NCBI GenBank assembly: GCA_044348085.1
Contig: JBIKTM010000025.1
Coordinates: forward strand, 1-25,848
Reading direction: 5' to 3'
Origin: Verrucolacustris sp044348085
GTDB lineage: Bacteria; Verrucomicrobiota; Verrucomicrobiia; Methylacidiphilales; Verrucolacustridaceae
Length of the DNA stretch: 25,848 nt
Shown: positions 18,901 through 24,360 of the stretch, piece after piece
How positions within the stretch are numbered: the first letter of the stretch is position 1
Layout of the letters: the number at the start of each line of letters is the position of its first letter
Notes under the pieces: model-generated
What the model saw: only the letters and a program-made list of their open reading frames with translations
What the model was told of the DNA's origin: nothing
Database searches by the model: none
Made by a program: the position numbers and the translations under genes

Positions 18901-21900
18901 GTGTAATTCGAATCATTGATGGAGGCCGTGACGGTGTAGCTGCCGGCATAGGTTGGCGCCACAGTGCTCGGGCCGTAGCTCGTCCCCGCGCGACCCGTAT
19001 AGGTGTAGGTGAAACCCGAGACACCTGCTGCCGTGGCGGCGTGGTTTTTTGAAAGTCCATTGAATGTAAGATCCGTGAGAGAAGGAAGAGTGATGTTTTG
19101 TGAGGAGAAGGCGGCTTTGGTGACAGTGATCGTCCCGGTGGCGACCGCCGGGTTGAAGTTGACCGAGTCGGTCGGGAGGAAAGTCACGCTGAGCGGGTGG
19201 GTGCCGACTGGCAGGATCGCTCCGATGGCCGGGGAATAAACCTTGTAGCCTGGAATGGGCGAGAAGTTGCCTTGGTTCCACCAATACGAGCTACTGGAGT
19301 CAACATGGCTGCTGTTGAGCGCGGTGCCGTAGGTGATGGAGTTCACGAGATTGATGTAAGACACTATTGGCGTCACTTTGTTGATCGTGAAATTCTGCGT
19401 GATCGAAGCGCCACTGCCGACGGCGGTGACCGTGTAGTCACCGGCATTTGTTGGCGCGGTGACCGAGGCGGCGTAGGTCGTTCCACCGCGACCTTGGTAG
19501 CTATAAGTGTAGGCCACATTGAATGTGTAGCTACGCCCGGGAAGGCCAACGGCTGGAAATTGAGTGACGCTTGCCGATGAAAGTTGCCCCGCACTGTTGT
19601 TGCCCCAAGCGATGATCGTGCCGTCGGACTTGAGCGCGATGGAACTATTCAAGCCAGCGGCGAGGGAAATCACACCGACTCCGCGCGTCGTAGCGGGGAT
19701 ATCGGAAATGGTTCCCCAGCCCACGACACTGCCATCGGATTTTAAGGCCAGCGCGTGCGAGAAACCGGCCTGGATGGCGACTACCCCCGTGAGACCAGTC
19801 GGCATATTCGCGGCCCAACCGCTTCCGTTATTTGTGGTATTCCCCCAAGAGGCCACTGTGCCATCGGACTTGAGGGCCAAGCAAAAATCCCAGCCCGCCG
19901 AAATCGCCGTAATGCCGCTCAATCCCGCGGGGATAGCCCCTCGGCCATTCATTTCATTTCCCCAGTAAACCACCGTGCCATCCGACTTGAGGGCGACTGA
20001 GCCGAGGCCGCCTGCAGCCACCGCAACCACATTCGAGAGGCCGGCGGGAACATTGCACTGGCCTTGGGAGTTATCACCCCAAGCGACCACGGTGCCATTC
20101 GATTTCAAAGCCAGCACATGATCTCGGCTCGCCGAGATTTTAGTCACGCCCGTGAGGCCCGCAGGCAAGTCACTTTGATAAGCTCCCCAGGCGACCACGG
20201 TACCGTCGGACTTCAAGGCGACAGAGAGATCATCACCCGCCTGGACGGCAACGACACCGTTCAACCCAGCTGGCACAGCGGTTTGCCCGTAGGTATTCCC
20301 TCCCCAAGCCAACACCGTGCCATCTTTTTTCAGAGCAAGCGTGTGGTTGTTGCCGCTGGAGACAGCGACCAGGGAGTTGAGCGTGGCGGGAAGGAATTGC
20401 TGCCCGTAACGGAACCAGCCGAAGCTCACTACCGTCCCATCGGCTTTGAGGGCGATCGTGTGTTCGGAACCCGCGTCGATCGCGACGACCTCCGCGAGAC
20501 CGGCGGGAATGTTGGTGATGCCGTAGTTGTCACGATCGCCCCAGACGACGACTGTGCCGTCGGACTTCACTGCGACCGAGTGACTGGTGCCCGCTGAAAT
20601 CGCCACCACGCCCTTGAGGCCTTCTGGAACCTGCGACTGGAATGATCCGTTGTTGCCCCATGCAACCACGGTGCCATCCGACTTAAGAGCGAGGCTGTGC
20701 CATTCGCCGGCGGAAATGGCCACCACATCGGTCAGGTCGGCAGGCGGAGTGGCGTAGTTGTAGAAACCCACTCCCCAGGCGACGACAGTGCCATCAGACT
20801 TGAGCGCCATGCTGTGGCTGGCTCCTGCCGAGATGGCCACGATGCCGCTGAGGCCAGCTGGCACAGTCGTCTGACCACTCGAGTTTGACCCCCAGGCAAC
20901 AACCGTGCCGTCAGACTTGAGCGCGAGGTTGTGGTTTTTTCCTGCCGAAATCGCCACGACACCGCTCAAGCCGGCGGGGATGCTCGACTGAGATTGCCAA
21001 TTCGATCCCCAAGCGACCACGGTGCCGTCCGACTTGAGGGCCAGAGTGTGATAACCGCCAGCCGATACGGCGACGACATTATTGAGACCGGGTGGCACAT
21101 TGGTTTGGCCATCGTTATTGGTTCCAAATGCCGATACCGTGCCATCCGACTTGAGGACGACCGAATGTAGGACGCCGGCCGATACGAAAGGCTCATTGCG
21201 AGGCGCGATACCGCTTTGGAAACTTTTTGGCGATCCATCGTAAGTCAGGCTGCCCGGCGGGTAGAGCGTCGCGGAAGGCGATGACTCGCGATTGGCCAGA
21301 CCATAGAGATTGAAGCTGCCGCTGGCGGGATTGATGGTGATCGTGGCTGATCCGCTGGAGTCCGCCAGATACTTGTAGTCGATGCGAATTCCGTTGTTGT
21401 TTCCAAACGCATTTTGATTCACGGCGACCTGTCCCATCGCGCTTTGCAAGGTGAAGTCCCGGCTCGCGGAATCTGCTCCGACCGAAAATAGCGACAAGAC
21501 ATAGCGCGTGCCGGGGCTCAAGCCACGGAGCGTCACCGTCTGGACGGCGCTGCTGCCATAGATGAAATCGTTGGCGAGGCTTCGGCTAGCATCACTGAGA
21601 TTGTTGTCATCGTTGGCCGTGAAATTGCCGAAGTTTGTCGTGGAGAGCTTACCGTTGACCGACGGGTTTCCGCCAGAGATGCCGGTGAAGGTGATCCCGC
21701 CGAGGGCAAAGGAACCAGACGCACCAAACGAGTAGGCGTGGGTGTATCGATACTTTGGATCAAGACCGCTCGTCGCCGCCGCAGTCCACGGCACGATCGT
21801 CCAGCGGGCGGCATCGACCTTCAGTTGGATCGCCGTCGCCGAGGCGAGCTGGCCATCCCAAGCTTTGATCGTAAAGGCATTCTGCAGGCCAGTGGTGCCG

Positions 21901-24077
21901 ACTGCTGGCGCCCAGCGCAGCTTTTCACCAACCGAAACCAGAGTGGTTCCCGGCACGACTGCGGCCCAAGCGGAGCCAATCCATTTTTGCATTGTTCCGG
22001 AGCTGACCGCCTCGATTCGAAACGAGATCGCATCCCCATCGACATCCGCCTCATCGGCCGCGGCAGCGATCGAGGTGTAAGAAATTTCCATGGGCTCGCC
22101 TTCCGTCTGACCCGAGATGATGTCGACCGCCGTAAGCGTGGGTGCATCGGTGCCTGGTGAAACCGACACGACCGCCTGCACCGGAGTGGCGGACTCCAGC
22201 GGGCCATCATCACGCGCCACCACTTTCAATGCGGACTGCGGCCCGTTGACATTGGGATCAGGAGTCCAGTAACCAGTCAAACTCGCGGTGATCACTTTGT
22301 TGTTCGACGCATTCCACGGCGTGGCGCTGCCCTCGCTGGTGCCGATTTTCAAGCTGCCGGTTGTGACTTCCTTCACCACGAAACCGGTGACCGCGCTGTC
22401 GATATCTGCCTCGTCGCCCTTTGCCATCAAGTCTGCAAAAGTGATCGGAATCGGCGAATCCTCGTTACCTGCGGTGACGGGACCTGAAAAATTCGTGAGC
22501 GTCGGCGAGTCGTTGATCGCTCCGACGGATACCTTCACCGTCTTGGTTGCCGCGGAATAAAGCGTACCGTCGTAAGCCTTGATCGTGAAAGCGTCACGCA
22601 CGCCGTTGACCGTGGCGGGCGGCGTCCAAACGAGGCTTTCGCCCTCAGCGATCGATGTCGTTCCGGCGGTGACTGCCGTGCCATTTTTCGTCAGGGTGCC
22701 GCCGAGAATTGATTCGATGCGGAAAGAGATGGGATCGATGGCCCAGCCATTCGCGATGGCGTGGACCGTATTGTTCGGATCCGTCGCCTCCACAGCGGCG
22801 GCAAGTGTTGCGTAGGAGATGGTCAGCGGCGCGTTCTCGACCCCGCCCGGAATCGTCGCCGCTGATGTGCTGGCAAAATCCGGGGCCTGATTGGTGATTA
22901 TGAGGGTCACCGGCAGAGTACTGCTTCCAAATCCATTGGACGCGGTAATGTTCACCTGATACACGCCGGCAGTGCCGCTACGAGCCCATCCCGAGATGGT
23001 GCCGTATGAATTGATCGTCAACCCAGCCGGCAACCCGCTAGCGGTTAATGTCCAGGCAGGGGTTCCGGTCACATGCCATACTTCGTCGAAGTAGCTGCCG
23101 ACGGCCACCGTATGTGTCGTCACTACCGTTGAGGCGCCATAAAAATACGGAACCTGGATGTACAAACTTACAGGGTAGGGATCTCTTGCGAAGCCATCTC
23201 GTGGTTGCACCGAAATATTGTTGTAACCCGCCGATATAGGAAAGGTAGCCGTGAAAGTGTCTCGGTACTTTTGGGCGGGATTGCGAGTGGCAGTTATGTA
23301 TTTCGTCGCAACTATTCTTTTGTTGAGAACAATATAAACATCTCCATTGGTTGAACGAACATCACCAGCGTAGTAGTAGCGTCCAGTAATATTATACTCC
23401 ATCGTCACAGTGACCGTTCCATCTAGATTACCCCTGTGGTTCAATAATTTGACATCTGTGGTTTCGACTTGGAGCGAGACACCCGCCCGTTCATATTCCG
23501 CGTGATTTGCCAGCAGTCCCGAGGAAACTTCTCCCACCTTGTATTCAAGAAAAGTGTCACCGCCGATCCCTGTCGGATTCGTGCTTGCTGCAACACTCGC
23601 ACCGGCCAACGCCGCCAGCTTACTCACGAAGGTTTTCCCGGCATCACTTTCCGCGACCCGGCACCCGTAGATAAGAATTTGTGCATCAGCCGAAAGGGAT
23701 TCTTTCCACTTGGCAATCTGGCCGGAGCGTTTGTCCAACGTAGCGAGGTCGATTGTCTTCCCACCAAACCGAAGCACGCCATCCTCACCGTGGGAGATCA
23801 CTCGAAGAACGTCTACGCGGCCGAAGCCGCTAAGCCCTGAGGAAATCTGATCCACCACATCCCGACGACCATCCACCAAGATGACCCTGGCATTGGCAAT
23901 CTCTTGCTTCGGAATGTCAGCTGCGAGGGCCGAATCGATTACAACGACTGGCTGGACTTTTTGAATCTCACCGGGAAGTTCTCCAGCCAAAAGCAGATTG
24001 CCCAAAAGGAAAAAGTGGAAATACCTTCCAGCCAGTTTTTTTAAACAAAATGGAACTTGATTAACTACGTGAAACAT
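12903..24077 (-). CDS. Giant secreted multidomain protein: DUF4347, cadherin-like, MBG/YDG Ig-like and RCC1-type repeats
   Basis: This is a single uninterrupted frame of 3724 aa. Residues 1-32 look like a weak signal peptide (KKLAGRYFHFFLLGNLLLAG). Residues 45-190 are DUF4347-like, with VISHGEDG (His96) and IYGCRVAE (Cys139). About 320-397 is a putative Ig (He_PIG-type) domain, 400-755 three cadherin-like repeats and 757-945 an unassigned beta-sandwich. Residues 945-3595 are a chain of MBG/YDG-type Ig-like domains interrupted by RCC1-type repeats at about 963-1507 (14 copies), 1998-2305 (7) and 2546-2826 (7). Residues 3596-3724 contain DPDGDGLNN, a calcium-binding-type loop, and a short tail. 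No autotransporter barrel, LPXTG, PEP-CTERM or transmembrane anchor is visible. GAAAGG lies 8 nt before the ATG. It is likely an adhesin or surface stalk; the ligand is unknown. Confidence 0.9.
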   Translation of the reverse strand: MFHVVNQVPFCLKKLAGRYFHFFLLGNLLLAGELPGEIQKVQPVVVIDSALAADIPKQEIANARVILVDGRRDVVDQISSGLSGFGRVDVLRVISHGEDGVLRFGGKTIDLATLDKRSGQIAKWKESLSADAQILIYGCRVAESDAGKTFVSKLAALAGASVAASTNPTGIGGDTFLEYKVGEVSSGLLANHAEYERAGVSLQVETTDVKLLNHRGNLDGTVTVTMEYNITGRYYYAGDVRSTNGDVYIVLNKRIVATKYITATRNPAQKYRDTFTATFPISAGYNNISVQPRDGFARDPYPVSLYIQVPYFYGASTVVTTHTVAVGSYFDEVWHVTGTPAWTLTASGLPAGLTINSYGTISGWARSGTAGVYQVNITASNGFGSSTLPVTLIITNQAPDFASTSAATIPGGVENAPLTISYATLAAAVEATDPNNTVHAIANGWAIDPISFRIESILGGTLTKNGTAVTAGTTSIAEGESLVWTPPATVNGVRDAFTIKAYDGTLYSAATKTVKVSVGAINDSPTLTNFSGPVTAGNEDSPIPITFADLMAKGDEADIDSAVTGFVVKEVTTGSLKIGTSEGSATPWNASNNKVITASLTGYWTPDPNVNGPQSALKVVARDDGPLESATPVQAVVSVSPGTDAPTLTAVDIISGQTEGEPMEISYTSIAAAADEADVDGDAISFRIEAVSSGTMQKWIGSAWAAVVPGTTLVSVGEKLRWAPAVGTTGLQNAFTIKAWDGQLASATAIQLKVDAARWTIVPWTAAATSGLDPKYRYTHAYSFGASGSFALGGITFTGISGGNPSVNGKLSTTNFGNFTANDDNNLSDASRSLANDFIYGSSAVQTVTLRGLSPGTRYVLSLFSVGADSASRDFTLQSAMGQVAVNQNAFGNNNGIRIDYKYLADSSGSATITINPASGSFNLYGLANRESSPSATLYPPGSLTYDGSPKSFQSGIAPRNEPFVSAGVLHSVVLKSDGTVSAFGTNNDGQTNVPPGLNNVVAVSAGGYHTLALKSDGTVVAWGSNWQSQSSIPAGLSGVVAISAGKNHNLALKSDGTVVAWGSNSSGQTTVPAGLSGIVAISAGASHSMALKSDGTVVAWGVGFYNYATPPADLTDVVAISAGEWHSLALKSDGTVVAWGNNGSFQSQVPEGLKGVVAISAGTSHSVAVKSDGTVVVWGDRDNYGITNIPAGLAEVVAIDAGSEHTIALKADGTVVSFGWFRYGQQFLPATLNSLVAVSSGNNHTLALKKDGTVLAWGGNTYGQTAVPAGLNGVVAVQAGDDLSVALKSDGTVVAWGAYQSDLPAGLTGVTKISASRDHVLALKSNGTVVAWGDNSQGQCNVPAGLSNVVAVAAGGLGSVALKSDGTVVYWGNEMNGRGAIPAGLSGITAISAGWDFCLALKSDGTVASWGNTTNNGSGWAANMPTGLTGVVAIQAGFSHALALKSDGSVVGWGTISDIPATTRGVGVISLAAGLNSSIALKSDGTIIAWGNNSAGQLSSASVTQFPAVGLPGRSYTFNVAYTYSYQGRGGTTYAASVTAPTNAGDYTVTAVGSGASITQNFTINKVTPIVSYINLVNSITYGTALNSSHVDSSSSYWWNQGNFSPIPGYKVYSPAIGAILPVGTHPLSVTFLPTDSVNFNPAVATGTITVTKAAFSSQNITLPSLTDLTFNGLSKNHAATAAGVSGFTYTYTGRAGTSYGPSTVAPTYAGSYTVTASINDSNYTGTKTLDFAIAKATPTITSIPTTSAISYGQSLTSSSLSSGTASVLGVFAFSTPNTTPSAGTSNHTVTFTPADTVNYNPVSCTVGVTVNPVALNSSNIAFTAPANLVYSGTQKAFTATASGISTGFTYSYSGIGGTSYGPTSTPPTNAGNYAVTATVTNPNYTGSATQTLTITKATPAITWATPASISYGTALSASQLNATASVAGSFVYSPVSGTTLATGARTLQASFTPTDTANYNSATASVPLLISSSSRPISLIAPPSMTYDGTAKTYAVSQMSQIAAGWAHSLAIKADGTVVAWGWNMDGQTSVPASLAGVIQVAAGFYHSVALKADGTLVGWGLNDKNQRANIQGSFAPYTGYSSSPNPPYFVLDPPAPAISNGIAVAGGGLLSVVLKADGTVAAIGKKDSGSAMPTTRDHALTVPAGLTGVTAVAAGWDHALALKSDGTVVAWDGNQYGESTVPAGLSDVVAIAAGQDHSIALKSDGTVVAWGRNNLGQCTVPSSVANVVAIASGDYESYALKQDGSVVSWGSVSSNQVVPSGSGVIAISAGNGHLLMLKSNGALVGWGSNGSGQTSIPAAVATGVGNFAYSYSYSGRAGTTYAASSTAPTNAGHYTLTVTSTDPNFSGSKTVDFTIAKATPTLTSLPVAAIITEGQALSAAAPSGGSASVNGTFAFSSPSYVPEAGASTQSLTFTPTDLVNYNTVTTSITVLVQGANAATPTINLAPSASAITLGQQLGSSTLSGGSASVPGTFVFSSRFASPNPGPASQNVTFIPTDIANYKAVTFLVPVTVYDGIVSPLNIALIPPPSLFYDAKAKAFRVSRSALVSAGSYGHVLVVKSDGTVSATGDNSAGQINVPAGLSGVVAVAAGSGSSMALKSDGTVVEWGASWMGRAPTGLTAVVAIARGTDHALALKSDGTVVAWGHNAEGQTSVPAGLANVVGITASGSTSYALKSDGTVVAWGGQTTIPNGLSGIIAINASSIGGVVALKADGTVVAWGFEGPPEGLSDVVAVAAGRNHRVALKSDGTVVAWGSGTTFTPTGSNSNLVPWNLTDVVAIAASNESTYAIRADGSVVWWGQTSSSGAHRVNGEVYRTPEGYGVSVPAITPILPASSAGFVFSLSYSGRDGTTYTASSTAPTNPGNYRVTASSTDPVFSATKTIDFSVTKATPTITEAPNATEITYGQSLTASTLSGGVASVDGSFAFATASTMPNAGVYTQSVVFTPTDGTRYLPVTLDVPVSVAKAIPILVNLPTATPLQFGQNLEAALLASGIASIQGVFSFASGDTTPYLGLGSHEIVFTPFDANNYIPVTTSVNVIVNRAIPQILNAPNASTIAYGQSLANSALTGGVASVAGSFGWVYSAVVPGVGTASQEYIFVPDDSANYTTATGSVNLTVNPATPTIRTIPRATPIAYGQTLTNSNLTGGVSSVAGHFAWVNSGTTPDAGTTVQPFVFIPDDTTNYVSVTGSVEVEVSQAVTTVSLDNLSANYDGTAKAVFVTTTPSGIPVNVTYNGQSLLPVDAGSYEVLVTINDPNYTGWKSMILTIAPRTVTVTAAANTKEYLADDPAFNYVSSGLLVPDALTGALAREPGENVGTYAITVGSLNAGNNYTIEYVGAVFSITAAALPELAWNVFPPLSLEYDGTAKTHTALVGGAGPGSPYSSTVFTYLYEGRNGTRYDAIATAPTQVGDYRLTTTASGNYTGTKQTDFAITPKLLTVSGLTAVSRAYDGTRDCSLTGTPAYDGLAEGEVFTVLGTATATFADAQAGTNKVVSVTGLEAPTANYQVTQPSLLADITKATLVPVLSGAKFTEVLFDGNPHEFTASTTPVTSVSVTYNGSTTPPTQVGTYLVLATVLNDNYEGSEWAQLQILAKSVTSWAEEFGLTGADAAPSADPDGDGLNNATEFAFGTDPAGNGSSKTCEILPSSETGIIAVGFLRRISGAEASYQARVFTDLSTGFSGGTDLTPIRIVDQTGVPSGYERVKVQAPINGERGFIQIKANVP
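14490..15410 (-). repeat. Four tandem Ig-like repeats of about 75 aa in the giant protein
   Basis: Four copies run head to tail. They share an opening PxI-x-x-x-P-x-A-x-x-I-x-YGQxL, then ASVxGxFxF, a TxPxxG turn and an ending FxPxDxxNYxPVT followed by V-x-V-x-V. Five more copies of the same family are scattered between the RCC1 blocks upstream, each after the segment ending in 'KATP'. They look like MBG-type Ig-like domains that space out the surface stalk. The copies clearly differ from each other, so the array is not a recent slippage product. Confidence 0.75.
15600..16440 (-). repeat. RCC1-type repeat block C, seven copies
   Basis: Seven repeats of about 35-50 aa are readable, each built on the core AGxxHxxALKSDGTVVAWG. 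The first begins ALVSAGSYGHVLVVKSDGT and the last ends near RTPEGYGVSVP. Seven is the blade number of RCC1 and of the RCC1-like inhibitor BLIP-II, so the block probably folds as one propeller. It interrupts an Ig-like domain (PPPSLFYDAKAKAF before it, SLSYSGRDGTTY after it). Confidence 0.8.
17165..18085 (-). repeat. RCC1-type repeat block B, seven copies
   Basis: Seven repeats are readable, from MSQIAAGWAHSLAIKADGT to GWGSNGSGQTSIPAAV. Copy 2 carries an insertion of about 25 residues rich in Pro, Ser and Tyr in a loop (near 17800-17870), and copy 3 a shorter one. The block interrupts an Ig-like domain: PPSMTYDGTAKTY lies before it and YSYSGRAGTTYAAS after it. One seven-bladed propeller is the expected fold. 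Confidence 0.8.
19560..21195 (-). repeat. RCC1-type repeat block A, fourteen copies
   Basis: Fourteen repeats are readable, from FVSAGVLHSVVLKSDGT to SIALKSDGTIIAWG. Most are about 39 aa with the consensus VVAISAGxxHxLALKSDGT, VVAWGxNxxGQ and VPAGLSG. Fourteen is twice seven, which suggests two consecutive propellers. The block lies between PPGSLTYDGSPKSF and YTYSYQGRGGTTYAAS, the two halves of an Ig-like domain. At DNA level the copies differ at many third codon positions while the protein stays nearly constant. Confidence 0.8.
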
Positions 24078-24089
24078 AAGGTTAACCTT
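24078..24089. promoter_or_regulatory. 12-bp perfect palindrome at the giant gene's ribosome site
   Basis: AAGGTTAACCTT is its own reverse complement and touches the ATG of the giant gene directly. Its first half supplies the AAGG of the Shine-Dalgarno sequence. With no loop it cannot form a stable hairpin, so if it matters it would be as a site for a dimeric DNA-binding protein. A 12-bp palindrome can also arise by chance. Confidence 0.3.
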
Positions 24090-24158
24090 TCTATATTAAC
24101 CTATTACCCAAAAAAAGATAGGGTCTTTCTTCCTCAGGATGCCATTCACTGCAAGGCA

Positions 24159-24199
24159 TTGAGAAGGATTTTCCTGTATTTATCCTTTTGATTTATAAT
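24159..24199 (+). promoter_or_regulatory. Candidate plus-strand promoter in the giant gene / xseA gap
   Basis: TTGAGA (24159-24164, 5 of 6 to TTGACA) is followed after 16 bp by TATCCT (24181-24186). A perfect TATAAT lies just downstream at 24194-24199 but has no good -35. Transcription would run rightwards, away from the giant gene and against xseA. On the minus strand the same AT-rich stretch gives TATAAA (24197-24192), with a poor -35 (TGGAAA, 19-bp spacer), as the best guess for the giant gene's own promoter. Confidence 0.35.
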
Positions 24200-24237
24200 T
24201 ACCTGTTGCTTAATAGTTTCCATCCGTTTCTTTAGAA

Positions 24238-24360
24238 ATGAGCAAGGGCACATCCAATAATTCCCTCGACCGATCCGAACGGAGACTCCCACCCGTCCCG
24301 CTCCAAGATCAGGCCAAATACTGCTTTGGTACTTCGGCTTACCGAACCAGACCTACCTAA
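24238..24360 (+). CDS. Possible 40-aa small protein
   Basis: A short open frame starts with ATG at 24238 and ends with TAA at 24358-24360, overlapping the xseA stop region in the opposite direction. The product is polar and basic (begins MSKGTSNNSLDRSERR) with no membrane segment and one cysteine. A candidate plus-strand promoter lies 40-80 bp upstream, but no clear Shine-Dalgarno sequence precedes the ATG (TTTCTTTAGAA). I recognise no family. Frames of this length are expected by chance, so this is a weak call, made because the frame fills an otherwise empty 279-bp gap. Confidence 0.22.
   Translation: MSKGTSNNSLDRSERRLPPVPLQDQAKYCFGTSAYRTRPT

Noticed and set aside
13794..20962. Long plus-strand frames opposite the giant gene (for example 13794-14507, 15651-16217, 18315-19052, 20064-20597) with repeated HGAIRFQ-like motifs
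   Set aside because: They are mirror images of the RCC1 and MBG repeats: GC-rich repetitive DNA gives open antisense frames, and the motif is the complement of the ALKSDGTVVAWG codons. They lack ribosome sites and recognisable domains.
12903..24077. DNA-level tandem repeats considered as a CRISPR array or mobile element
   Set aside because: The repeats are in frame, about 39 codons long, vary at synonymous sites and encode a conserved protein motif. There are no short identical repeats with unique spacers, no cas genes, and no transposase or terminal inverted repeats.
24112..24128. AAAGA-cccta-TCTTT followed by T on the minus strand upstream of the giant gene, considered as an attenuator
   Set aside because: The stem is 5 bp and almost all A-T, too weak to claim.
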